Below are positions 33,691 through 41,321 of a DNA stretch of 64,000 bases, piece by piece (positions within the stretch are counted from its first letter, which is position 1; every line of letters begins with the position of its first letter). The translations under genes and the position numbers were made by a program. The notes below the pieces were generated by a model. It was given only the letters and a program-made list of their open reading frames with translations. It was not told the origin of the DNA and searched no databases. The stretch comes from Neolewinella lacunae (GTDB taxonomy: Bacteria; Bacteroidota; Bacteroidia; Chitinophagales; Saprospiraceae): assembly GCF_014349155.1 (NCBI RefSeq), contig NZ_JACSIT010000069.1, positions 1-64,000 of the forward strand, written 5' to 3'.

Positions 33691-34344
33691 CTACTTCTGC
33701 CGCCCCACAAAATGAAACCAGCGCCACAGCCCGCCGTAGGCAGATTTTACCGTGTGCCGCACCGGCTCGAACTCTTCTACGAGCACCGGCAGCAGGTGGG
33801 CGTCCATCCGGACGTGGTGTTTTTTCATGTGCGACTGAAAAAACGGAAAAGCACTGTCGTGAAAGTCCACCACGGTAAGCATGCCCGTGGGCGGCAAACT
33901 TTTGCGGGCCACCTCCAGCAGCTTATCCCAGTCGGGGTTAACCATCGTCAGGCAGTAGCTGAAGACGATCAAATCGTACTTCTCCTCCAACGGCACTACC
34001 CCAAAAGCACCTTCTTCCAAGGTGACCCGCCCGCCGAAACGCGCTACCTTTTTGGCCGCAATGGCCAGCATGTCTTCCGATAAATCGATCCCCGTCACGT
34101 AAGCATTCGGAAAGTATTTGGCCAGCGCTACCAGGTTGTGTCCCGTACCGCAACCTACTTCCAGAATGGAAATGTTTGCCGCCGGGCTGATGGGCAGCTG
34201 CTGCAAAGCCCGCCGCCGGCCGAATAAGAAACTCCACCGCGTCAGGTCGTAGATCCGCGATTGGAAGCGGTAATAGGTCCGCAAATGTTGCGGCACGGTA
34301 AGTTTGCTTTCGTTGGCTGGCGAAGCCGGGGGGAGCAGGGGCAT
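33691..34344 (-). CDS. SAM-dependent methyltransferase (BtaB/UbiE-like)
   Basis: Class I methyltransferase of 217 aa. Pre-motif YRFQSRIYDLTRWSFLFGRR, SAM motif ILEVGCGTGHNLVALAKYF (near residue 61), acidic loop VTGIDLSEDML, post-motif YDLIVFSYCLTMVNPDW and the C-terminal KSLPPTGMLTVVDFHDS. The RIYDLTRW(S/T)FLFGR opening resembles methyltransferases linked to betaine-lipid or phosphatidylethanolamine N-methylation (BtaB-like). No BtaA (DUF3419) partner is in the window, so the substrate is left open. Confidence 0.75.
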   Translation of the reverse strand: MPLLPPASPANESKLTVPQHLRTYYRFQSRIYDLTRWSFLFGRRRALQQLPISPAANISILEVGCGTGHNLVALAKYFPNAYVTGIDLSEDMLAIAAKKVARFGGRVTLEEGAFGVVPLEEKYDLIVFSYCLTMVNPDWDKLLEVARKSLPPTGMLTVVDFHDSAFPFFQSHMKKHHVRMDAHLLPVLVEEFEPVRHTVKSAYGGLWRWFHFVGRQK

Positions 34345-34658
34345 GAGCGATGGTGATCTTTTGGCAATAGCAGGAAAAAGGGTGCCCGCTAACCGGACGC
34401 AAAGGTGATCCAGCAGTATAAAGCAGCGCCTACTTGCGGGTTAAAACAGCAATAAGTTTTGGCGACGAACATTAAGGAGCCGTGAAACCAAGCCAGGGCC
34501 AATCCTATCCCCCAACGTTAAACTGCCGTTAAAGGCGGGGGCTGCTGGTACATTCTTGCGCGGTGCGGGGTCTTCAGGACAGCGCTTTGGTTGCACTTAG
34601 TCCCTGGGACCTTGGCCGGGCCCTCGCCCTTCCCAAACTGTTTATCTTTGCCGCCCCG
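34345..34658. other. Divergent intergenic region with one promoter box
   Basis: 314 bp between the methyltransferase and the OstA-like gene. The only clear site is the -7 box TATCTTTG at 34643-34650. A CAAAGGTG sequence at 34394-34401 is one mismatch from a minus-strand -7 box for the methyltransferase. No gene or repeat seen. Confidence 0.55.
34643..34650 (+). promoter_or_regulatory. -7 box TATCTTTG for the OstA-like gene
   Basis: Perfect TAnnTTTG, only 8 nt before the ATG at 34659, implying a leader of a few nucleotides at most. Confidence 0.6.
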
Positions 34659-36686
34659 ATGAAGAAACTCGCTTTACTGACCTTCTTTGCTCTGTTGTCT
34701 GCCCTTGGCACCTGCGTCAGCGCCCAAAAGGCCACGCCGCGCGATAGTGTGGTCAAGGAAGTGGTGAACATCGATGCGGCCGATGAACTGCGCATGCTCA
34801 ACCGGGGCGCAACCCAGCTGCTGGTGGGCAACGTGGAGCTGAGCCAGGACAGCATTTTTATGTACGGCGATAGCGTCTTGCTGGCCCGGAGTGTGCAGGT
34901 GAACGCCTACGGCAACGTCACCATCCAGCAGGGCGATAGCCTGGCCGCTTTCTCGGATGTCCTGGACTACAACGCCGAAACCCGCCTGGCCGACCTGATT
35001 GGCCGCGTTGTCTTGCAACGTGGAAATACGGAGTTGTACACCGACCGCCTGGCCTACGACCTGACCACCAAGCTGGCTACCTACCACACCGGCGGCCGTA
35101 TTGTGAACGAGACCACCGAGCTGCGCAGCACCCATGGCTACTACTACGCTGGTGAAGAAAAAGTGTACTTCCGGGACAGCGTAGTGGTGGTCGACGAGCG
35201 CTTCGAAATGCGGGCTGATACCCTGCTCTACGACCTGGGCCAAGACCGCGTCTACTTCCTGGGCCCCACCGTAATCCGCACCGATACCCACCGCATTTAC
35301 TGCGAAGCGGGCTACTACGACGTGCAGCTGGACGAAGCCGTTTTCCAGCAAAACGCCCAGTATCTCTCCGGCGAACGCCGGGCGGCGGCCGATACCATCC
35401 GCTACTTTGGTAAAGACGAAGTTTACGTGCTGGAGGGACAGGCCTACGTGGCCGAAGGCGAATTCCAGCGCGCCGAAGCCGAACGCATCAACTACTTCCG
35501 TCGCGAAGACCGTTACCAGCTGGAGGGGCAGGCCTTCGTCCGGGATTCCATCCAGACCGTCACGGGAGACACCATTAACTACGACGCCCGCGCCAAGAGC
35601 TACGCCGTTGCGGGGGGTAGGCCGAGGGTCTCCGCCCCACCGATGATCATCGTGGCTGATCGCCTGAACTCCGACCCCGTCTCCGGTTATTCCACCGCCA
35701 GCGGCCGTGTCATCTGGCAGGATACTTCGGCCCAGACGACGGTCATGGCCGCCGCTGCCCGCTACAACGAAGCCACGGGCTATCTGCTGGCCACCGGCGG
35801 CGCGGGCCCGGCGCCGGGGCAGGCCGATTACTTCGGCTCCCGCCCCCTGCTCTCCACCGTCCTGGAAGGCGACACCCTGTGGATGGTGGCCGATACGTTG
35901 GTATCCGTGCGCGAAGACCGGCGGGACACCCTCGTCACCAGTCGCGTCGTGGGGCAGGATACCCTCACCCTGGGGGATTCGACCTTCGTGCAGCCCCGCC
36001 TGGCGCGGGATACGACGGTGACGACGGACAGCATCCGCTACCTGGCCGCCCACCACGACGTGCGCATTTTCAAGAGCGACCTGCAGGCCGCCTGCGATTC
36101 GCTCGGCTTCAATACCATCGACTCGGTTCTGACGCTCTACCAAAACCCTATCCTCTGGCAGGATACGAGCCAGCTGGTGGGCGATACGATCAATATCCTG
36201 TTCCGTGGCGAAGCTTTGGATCGTGTGCAGTTGCGGCGCAATGCGCTGGTAATCACCACCCCCGATCTCCTTTTCTTCAACCAGGTGAAAGGCAAGCAGA
36301 TTGAAGCCTTTTTTGATTCTACCGGCTTGCGGCGTACCGAAGTGACGGGCAACGCCGAGGCGATTTACTACATCCTCGACGAGAACCAGGCCTACGTAGG
36401 CGTGAATAAAACGGCTTGCAGTGCCATGGTACTGCAGTTTCAGGACGGTACCGTCCAAAAAATCCGTTTTTTGAGTGCACCGAGTGGGAAGATGGATCCG
36501 ATGGGGGCGGTAGACCACCGGGCCCTTCAGTTGGAGGGCTTCCGTTGGGAAACGGAGCGTCGGCCCGCGTCATTGGACGATCTTTTCCGGCCCCTTGCGG
36601 CGGGCAGTGGTACGGCCCCGCTCAGTGTGCCGCTCTCGACGGGTTCTCCGCGTCCGGCGGCTACGCCGGAAGGGGATGGGGGCTGA
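34659..36686 (+). CDS. OstA-like (LptA/LptD N-terminal domain) exported protein
   Basis: Protein of 675 aa with signal peptide KKLALLTFFALLSALGTCVSA/Q. The mature part has repeated OstA-type beta-jellyroll strands: LLVGNVELSQDSIFMYGDSV, VNAYGNVTIQQGDSL, LIGRVVLQRGNTELYTDRLA, VYFRDSVVVVDERFEMRADT and so on. The Asp/Tyr-rich strand pattern marks the OstA-like proteins of Bacteroidota, related to LptA and the periplasmic domain of LptD that carry lipopolysaccharide to the outer membrane. The signal-peptide end is encoded by an 18-bp dispersed repeat variant (34708-34725). The ATG sits 8 nt after a -7 box. Confidence 0.85.
   Translation: MKKLALLTFFALLSALGTCVSAQKATPRDSVVKEVVNIDAADELRMLNRGATQLLVGNVELSQDSIFMYGDSVLLARSVQVNAYGNVTIQQGDSLAAFSDVLDYNAETRLADLIGRVVLQRGNTELYTDRLAYDLTTKLATYHTGGRIVNETTELRSTHGYYYAGEEKVYFRDSVVVVDERFEMRADTLLYDLGQDRVYFLGPTVIRTDTHRIYCEAGYYDVQLDEAVFQQNAQYLSGERRAAADTIRYFGKDEVYVLEGQAYVAEGEFQRAEAERINYFRREDRYQLEGQAFVRDSIQTVTGDTINYDARAKSYAVAGGRPRVSAPPMIIVADRLNSDPVSGYSTASGRVIWQDTSAQTTVMAAAARYNEATGYLLATGGAGPAPGQADYFGSRPLLSTVLEGDTLWMVADTLVSVREDRRDTLVTSRVVGQDTLTLGDSTFVQPRLARDTTVTTDSIRYLAAHHDVRIFKSDLQAACDSLGFNTIDSVLTLYQNPILWQDTSQLVGDTINILFRGEALDRVQLRRNALVITTPDLLFFNQVKGKQIEAFFDSTGLRRTEVTGNAEAIYYILDENQAYVGVNKTACSAMVLQFQDGTVQKIRFLSAPSGKMDPMGAVDHRALQLEGFRWETERRPASLDDLFRPLAAGSGTAPLSVPLSTGSPRPAATPEGDGG
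34708..34725 (+). repeat. 18-bp dispersed repeat, variant copy 9, in a signal peptide
   Basis: GCACCTGCGTCAGCGCCC, in sense orientation; it codes for GTCVSAQ, the signal-peptidase site of the OstA-like protein. Confidence 0.75.
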
Positions 36687-36749
36687 TGCTGCGGGAGTAT
36701 CGCCCCGAATGCCGTAAACTTGTGTCCCTTTAGCCGCAATTTTTCCGCC

Positions 36750-37511
36750 ATGTTTCGTCCACTGCTCCTTCTCGTTACGCTCCTGCTCTGTCTGGCCCTC
36801 GTTGGCCAAGACGATGCATTGGCCCTGGCCCGGCAGCGTTTGCAGGGTGATGATGCGGCAGCGCAGATTGCCGCCCTGGATACTTTGCTGGCCCGGGGTG
36901 GGGGCGTGAGTGCCGAATACTACCAGGCGTTGGGCAATGCCCATTTCGCGCGCGGCAATTTCGGCTACGCCATTTTGAACTACGAGCGCGGCCTGCGCAT
37001 CAAACCCGCCCACGCGGGCCTGGCCAATAATCTCCGCTACGTCCGGGCCGAAGCGGGCATTAACCGCCTGGAGATCAAAGAATTTTTTCTCATCCGCTGG
37101 TGGCGGATCAGTGCGGCATTTTTGGGCGCGGAGTTGGCGTACTGGCTGGCGATGGCCTGCTGGTGGCTGGCCGTGGGGGGGATCACCCTCTGGTGGTTGC
37201 GCCGCAGTGAAATGGAAGAAAAACGCCGCTTTGCCCTGCTGCCCGGCGCGGGTTTTTTGCTCGTCCTGGCCATCCTCTTTTTCGCCCTCGGCAACAGCCG
37301 TAACGCGCTGCTGGAAAACGACCGCGAAGCCGTCCTCATCACCGAAGGGGCTGATCTCCGCGTAGCGCCCGGCCCCGATGCTACCCTGGAAGAGACGCTG
37401 CACCAGGGCCTGCGCCTGCGCATCCTCGACGATTTTGATGGCTACCGCAAGGTCAGCCTGGAAGACGGCCGGCAGGGTTGGTTGCCGGAAGAGAGTTTGG
37501 AGGTGATATAA
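36750..37511 (+). CDS. TPR and SH3-like membrane protein (BatE-like)
   Basis: Protein of 253 aa. Signal peptide (FRPLLLLVTLLLCLALVGQ), a TPR-like segment (YYQALGNAHFARGNFGYAIL NYERGL, residues ~65-90), two adjacent membrane segments (LAYWLAMACWWLAVGGITLW and FLLVLAILFFALG), and a C-terminal bacterial SH3 domain (VLITEGADLRVAPGPDATLE through YRKVSLEDGRQGWLPEESLE). This order is that of BatE, but no batA-D or MoxR genes are here, so the name is tentative. It begins 63 bp after the OstA-like gene and may share its transcript. ATG 36750 was chosen because it starts the signal peptide. Confidence 0.75.
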   Translation: MFRPLLLLVTLLLCLALVGQDDALALARQRLQGDDAAAQIAALDTLLARGGGVSAEYYQALGNAHFARGNFGYAILNYERGLRIKPAHAGLANNLRYVRAEAGINRLEIKEFFLIRWWRISAAFLGAELAYWLAMACWWLAVGGITLWWLRRSEMEEKRRFALLPGAGFLLVLAILFFALGNSRNALLENDREAVLITEGADLRVAPGPDATLEETLHQGLRLRILDDFDGYRKVSLEDGRQGWLPEESLEVI

Positions 37512-37520
37512 GCTTAACAA

Positions 37521-37696
37521 GAGGTTGAGCCCTTGCAATGATCACAACTAATTGGTCTTCAACTGCTTTTAGAAGGCAGTACTGTAGTTTTGTAGTTCGG
37601 TAGTGGACCATGCCCCACTACCGAACCAACAAACCCCTGCGATCTGATCAGCTGAAAATCAGCGAATAGCTACGTTGCATATCCCAACCCGACGTT
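37521..37696 (+). repeat. ~200-bp intergenic repeat, copy C
   Basis: Same-strand copy of 5178-5380, slightly shorter in the middle. It fills the convergent gap between the TPR/SH3 gene and the DUF4097 gene, starting 10 bp after a stop codon like copy A. Confidence 0.8.
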
Positions 37697-37702
37697 CGCT
37701 TA

Positions 37703-38644
37703 TCAAAACCGCGTCCGCTCCAACTCCCGCACCTGCTTATCCAGGTAAAGATCGCCAAAGGAAACGCTGGCCGTAATGGTGCCGATGCGCTCGCGGTTGG
37801 GGCGGATGGCCACCCGCCGGACTTCCTCCGAGCGCTCCAATTCCAACACTTTGCGACCGTCGGGGAGCTTCATTTCGCCGTTGTTCAGGGATATCTCGTA
37901 AGCCATTCCCTCGCCGCCAACGGGCTCGTAGAGGTAGACGTCGCTCTTGTCCGCCGTAATTTTGAGGTCGCGCATACGCAGGTTGGGACTCAATTTGAGC
38001 TCACCGTACTGGGCGTTGATCGTAAAATTGCCGCCGATGTTGAACAGGCTGATGTCCGAACGCCGGGAATTGATCACTACGTTGCCGTCGATGCGTTCGC
38101 CGGTGATGTCGCCAAAGCGGGAGCGGATATCCAGTAATCCCTGGACATTGTTGATGTTAATGGCCGAATATTCCCCGTTAATGCGCAGTTGGTTGCGCAG
38201 GTTGGAAATGGTCGTGCCGCCGAAGTAGCTTTTCAGGTATACCGGACATTCCTCCGGCAAAGTAATGTAATAATGAATGGTCAGCTCGCTGCTGCTTTTC
38301 AGGTTTTTATCGACCAGGCGGTTGCGCAGAAATATTTTCTGCCCCGCCACTTCCCTCAGGTATTCCAGGTTTTCCAAATCTTTTTTGGCCGTTTCCAGCC
38401 TGGCGTGGCGGGCCGTCATGACGATTTTGACGTGGATTTTTGGCTTATCCCACGTCTCCACAAAAATCTCGGCTTTTTCCCCTTCCACGGCCAGTTCCTT
38501 GCCGGGCGTATAGGCGTAGGTGTCTTCAATGGTCTTCGTCACCACCTCGCGCAGGGCATTTCCCGATTTACCCGAGGGGGTATTTTGTTGGGCGCTGACG
38601 CAGGTGCCAAGGAAGGTCAATAGGAGCAGGGGGAGGTAACGCAT
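37703..38644 (-). CDS. DUF4097-family exported beta-strand protein
   Basis: Protein of 313 aa with signal peptide RYLPLLLLTFLGTCVSA/Q. The rest is a right-handed beta-helix-like repeat of the DUF4097 type: VYLKSYFGGTTISNLRNQLR, INGEYSAININNVQGLLDIR, SRFGDITGERIDGNVVINSR, RSDISLFNIGGNFTINAQYG, ELKLSPNLRMRDLKITADKS, DVYLYE. Such proteins often sit behind ECF sigma/anti-sigma pairs, as here: it starts 13 bp after the anti-sigma-like gene and is probably the third gene of that operon. Function unknown; a cell-envelope stress role is an inference. The signal-peptide end is made by a dispersed-repeat variant, as in the OstA-like protein. Confidence 0.8.
   Translation of the reverse strand: MRYLPLLLLTFLGTCVSAQQNTPSGKSGNALREVVTKTIEDTYAYTPGKELAVEGEKAEIFVETWDKPKIHVKIVMTARHARLETAKKDLENLEYLREVAGQKIFLRNRLVDKNLKSSSELTIHYYITLPEECPVYLKSYFGGTTISNLRNQLRINGEYSAININNVQGLLDIRSRFGDITGERIDGNVVINSRRSDISLFNIGGNFTINAQYGELKLSPNLRMRDLKITADKSDVYLYEPVGGEGMAYEISLNNGEMKLPDGRKVLELERSEEVRRVAIRPNRERIGTITASVSFGDLYLDKQVRELERTRF
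38590..38607 (-). repeat. 18-bp dispersed repeat, variant copy 10, in a signal peptide
   Basis: Same TCA variant as copy 9, in sense orientation in the DUF4097 gene, again coding GTCVSAQ at the cleavage site. Confidence 0.75.
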
Positions 38645-38657
38645 TCGGGCGGTGGAC

Positions 38658-39251
38658 TTAAAGTTCTACGATGATTCGGCGGTAAACGTCGGAGCGGTCG
38701 CGCTCAATCTCGGCGAGTTGCCGCACGACCTCGGGGTCCTCCCCGTAGGCTACCAGCATGGCCTTGATGTCTTCTTTTGCTTCCGTCAGTTCGTCGAGTT
38801 CCAGGCGGAGGGTGTTCAGGTTGGGCTCATTGCGGGCCTCGATCTCGGCCAAGACGCGGTCGAAACTGCTTTCCTCGTTGTCCCAGTCGGCCACCGTTGA
38901 TTCCCGGCTGATTTCCTGCCCGTAAGAGTAAGTAACCTTCGGCCCCGGGTCAATCCCCCGCCACACCGCCGTTGCGCCCAACACCAACAACAGTACTGCC
39001 GCCACGGCCGACCACCGGAACGGAAGCCGGGGCAGGCTACGCAACGGGCGCTCGACGCCGGGTTGCTGGGCCGTATCAAGCTGGCGACTCACGGCATTCC
39101 ACACCTCTGCCGGCGGCGGATAACTCGGCAGCCGCCCCTGTAGCTCGGGGGGGAGCTGCGCAGCGAGGTCCTCCCAAACTCCTGCGGGCGGGTCGTATTC
39201 CGGCAGGCGACCCAGTGCCTCCCGCAGACGTGCTTCGTTCTTCTCCTTCAT
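38658..39251 (-). CDS. Anti-sigma-factor-like membrane protein
   Basis: Protein of 197 aa. The N-terminal cytoplasmic part has two matching helical motifs, LPEYDPPAGVWEDLAAQL and LPSYPPPAEVWNAVSRQL, about 30 residues apart. One membrane segment (FRWSAVAAVLLLVLGATAVW, about residues 80-100) and a periplasmic acidic coiled coil (ESSFDRVLAEIEARNEPNLN, LDELTEAKEDIKAMLVAYGE) follow. Its start overlaps the sigma-factor stop by 4 bp (ATGA). The position right after an ECF sigma gene and the single membrane helix make it a probable anti-sigma factor; it has no zinc-binding ZAS motif. The duplicated motif could be the sigma-binding element (inference). Confidence 0.7.
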   Translation of the reverse strand: MKEKNEARLREALGRLPEYDPPAGVWEDLAAQLPPELQGRLPSYPPPAEVWNAVSRQLDTAQQPGVERPLRSLPRLPFRWSAVAAVLLLVLGATAVWRGIDPGPKVTYSYGQEISRESTVADWDNEESSFDRVLAEIEARNEPNLNTLRLELDELTEAKEDIKAMLVAYGEDPEVVRQLAEIERDRSDVYRRIIVEL

Positions 39252-39814
39252 ACGTTTTGCAGGTACTCCCGCAGTTTCTTTTTGGCGTAAAACAACTGGC
39301 TTTTGCTGGTGCCGACGCTGATGTTGAGCAGGTCCGCCACCTCCTGGTGCTTATAACCTTCTACTTCTATCAGGACGAATACCGCCCGGTATCCCGCGGG
39401 CAAGCGTTGAATCGCCTGCTCCAGGTATTCCGTGTCCAGTGCCGTGGCAGACCAGTCCAATTCCTCATCGGCGTAGTTCAGCGGCAAGGGCTCCATCACC
39501 TTTTGGGTACGGATTTTGTTGAGGGCCGTGCGGACGATGACGACTTTCATCCACGCCCCGACCGTACTGTCTCCCCGGTAGGTGTCCAGTTTCTGAAACA
39601 CTTTCAGGAAACCCTCCTGCAGGGCATCATTGGCCAGGTCAAAATCACCACAAATGCGGTAGCAGGCCGTGTACATGGCGCGGCTGTAGCGGTCGTAAAG
39701 TTCTTTTTGGGCGCGTCGGTCTTGCGCCAGGCAGGCCTTTACGAGTGCGGCTTCCGTCATGCGAGCGGGTATTTCCGAAGTACGGTTGTTGCGTGTCAAA
39801 GTTCGGGTCATCAC
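39248..39814 (-). CDS. ECF-type RNA polymerase sigma factor
   Basis: Sigma-70 family, ECF subfamily, 188 aa. Region 2: QKELYDRYSRAMYTACYRIC, DLANDALQEGFLKVFQKLDT, GAWMKVVIVRTALNKIR. Region 4: LPAGYRAVFVLIEVEGYKHQ and EVADLLNISVGTSKSQLFYA KKKL. A short linker separates them. An ATG at 39760 would also give a good start (MTEAALVKACLAQDRRAQKE), which aligns better with the family. First gene of a three-gene unit with the anti-sigma-like and DUF4097 genes. The region upstream contains AGTTC-type hairpins and the OMP gene stop. Confidence 0.88.
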   Translation of the reverse strand: MMTRTLTRNNRTSEIPARMTEAALVKACLAQDRRAQKELYDRYSRAMYTACYRICGDFDLANDALQEGFLKVFQKLDTYRGDSTVGAWMKVVIVRTALNKIRTQKVMEPLPLNYADEELDWSATALDTEYLEQAIQRLPAGYRAVFVLIEVEGYKHQEVADLLNISVGTSKSQLFYAKKKLREYLQNV

Positions 39815-39865
39815 GTTGAGGTCTCCAGCTAAGGAGGCCAGGGTAAGCGCCAGGGTTGGTTGGGG

Positions 39866-39942
39866 AGTTCATAGTTGATAGTTCATAGTTCATTAGGGAA
39901 CCGGCACCTACTGAACTACTGGACTATTGAACTATGAACTAC
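39866..39942 (-). terminator. AGTTC-type hairpin after the outer-membrane barrel gene
   Basis: Arms TAGTTCATAGTTCA (39879-39892) and TGAACTATGAACTA (39928-39941) are perfectly complementary, with further AGTTC units outside. It lies 13 bp after the barrel gene stop on the minus strand, but no long U run follows, so termination is an inference. Confidence 0.5.
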
Positions 39943-39954
39943 AAGACTACTGCA

Positions 39955-40587
39955 CTAAAACCGGTACGCCAGCGTGCCAATCCAGCGCTTAGGCGCCTGG
40001 TCCACCCGGAAGGTCTCGCCGGCTACGGAGAAGTCTTCGCCGTATTTGCTGAAGTTGCCGTCGTAGCGGAGGTCCAGCGTGATTTTTCCAATATCAATGG
40101 AGCCGCCCAGCGTGTAACCCAGGTTAAACGAATCCCAGGTCCGCTCCAGTCCGTCGGCATCCATCAGGTCGCTGGTGGAGGAAACGAAGAAGTGGCCCAC
40201 CGGCCCGGCGTTCAGCCGCAGGAAAGCCAGTTTCCAGCTGGCCATCAGGGGTACGTTGAGGTCGTTGTAGCGCTCGCGGAACACCTGGGTGCCGTCGCTG
40301 TCGGGGTCGTCAAAGCTGAAGTCGGTTTTGGCACTGTTGAAGGTCAGCTCCGTCTGCAAGCCGAAGCGCTCGGAGAAAGGAATGCGCAGCAAGGCACCAA
40401 ACTGGAAACCGTAGTCGGCGTCCGAAATGGCCAGCGCCAGGTCTTCGCGACCCGCGCGGCTCAGGTCAAAGCGCTCTTCTTGTAAGGACTCAGTAGCCAG
40501 TCCGGCCTTGAGGCCAAATTCTACTTGGGCAAAAGCTGGCACCGAAAACAAAAGGCCAGCGAGGAGGGAAAAAATGCGGTAGTTCAT
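39955..40587 (-). CDS. Outer-membrane beta-barrel protein (PorT-like/OmpA-N-like)
   Basis: Protein of 210 aa with signal peptide (NYRIFSLLAGLLFSVPAFAQ). Eight or so aromatic-ended beta strands follow: VEFGLKAGLATESL, YGFQFGALLRIPFS, FGLQTELTFNSAK, YNDLNVPLMASWKLAFLRLN, AGPVGHFFVS, FNLGYTLGGSIDIGKITLDL and the terminal RWIGTLAYRF ending in Phe, the barrel-assembly signal. LNVPLMASW is characteristic of the outer-membrane beta-barrel (OMP_b-brl_2) family. Specific role unknown. It may be transcribed from a promoter in the repeat-rich region upstream. Confidence 0.82.
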   Translation of the reverse strand: MNYRIFSLLAGLLFSVPAFAQVEFGLKAGLATESLQEERFDLSRAGREDLALAISDADYGFQFGALLRIPFSERFGLQTELTFNSAKTDFSFDDPDSDGTQVFRERYNDLNVPLMASWKLAFLRLNAGPVGHFFVSSTSDLMDADGLERTWDSFNLGYTLGGSIDIGKITLDLRYDGNFSKYGEDFSVAGETFRVDQAPKRWIGTLAYRF

Positions 40588-40770
40588 GATACAGAGGGAT
40601 GTTGGTTATGAAGCGGGATGTCGGTTTTTATTCATTTAGCGGCAAAGTTCGGCCCCAAATTGCTTCATCACCGTTAAAAGCCGTTAAGACCCGCGTTACC
40701 GTCCACTTAATGTTCTTGCTGAGGTTCAGACGTTTCACGTCGAGGGGGCTGCTGGCGAAAGGTCGAGACG

Positions 40771-40913
40771 TAGGGTGTGTAATCTGATACAGAATGCCCT
40801 CACGGTAACTGTGCCGTTGGAAAAACTCATAACTACGTTTAAAACCAGTAGTTACGTTTTTACAAGGGAGCCAAAAAACGACGAACAGATTTCCCGTCAG
40901 ATTACACACCCTA
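40771..40913. mobile_element. 143-bp MITE, copy 1
   Basis: Terminal inverted repeat TAGGGTGTGTAATCTGA/TCAGATTACACACCCTA; target duplication GGTCGAGACG (10 bp) at 40761-40770 and 40914-40923. Nearly identical to the copy at 41022 (two substitutions noticed). Ends beginning (TA)GGGTGTGTAA resemble IS256-type ends, but the parent is not in the window. Confidence 0.85.
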
Positions 40914-41021
40914 GGTCGAGACGTTCCACGTCGAGGGATGCCTGACGAAAGGTCGAGACGTTCCACGTCGAGGGGTGAGGGGTGCCAGATTCTCTTTCCT
41001 GCGCCGTAAAACGTCTTGACC

Positions 41022-41164
41022 TAGGGTGTGTAATCTGATGCAGAATGCCCTCACGGTAACTGTGCCGTTGGAAAAACTCATAACTACGTTTAAAACCAGT
41101 AGTTACGTTTTTACAAGGGAGCCAAAAAACGGCGAACAGATTTCCCGTCAGATTACACACCCTA
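41022..41164. mobile_element. 143-bp MITE, copy 2
   Basis: Same length, ends and orientation as copy 1. Flanked by CGTCTTGACC on both sides (41012-41021, 41165-41174). The reverse complement of that target is GGTCAAGACG, one base from the target of copy 1. Confidence 0.85.
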
Positions 41165-41321
41165 CGTCTTGACCTCACAAAAACTCCAAGCAACTCCATG
41201 CCCCAACTCCAAGCAACTCCATGGGCTAAAATAAACCTACCGGACCGGAGGTCCGGAACTGTTCTAAAACAACTGCGCGTAAAACGTCTTGACCTCAGCT
41301 GCGACGTAAAACGTCTTGACC

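Larger units (their letters stand above)
40588..41321. other. Repeat-rich intergenic region with two MITEs
   Basis: 734 bp without genes between the barrel gene start and the dacA stop. Short units GGTC-R-AGACGTTYYACG lie in direct orientation at 40733, 40761/40914 and 40951 and in inverted orientation at 41002-41021/41165, 41279 and 41306. Two 143-bp MITEs (40771-40913, 41022-41164) sit inside such units. CAACTCCATG repeats twice at 41190-41222, and CCGGACCGGAGGTCCGG (41240-41256) is a near-palindrome. Confidence 0.7.

Noticed and set aside
36687-36749. Earlier TTG start for the TPR/SH3 protein
   Set aside because: It adds ten residues before the signal peptide; ATG 36750 begins a normal signal sequence.
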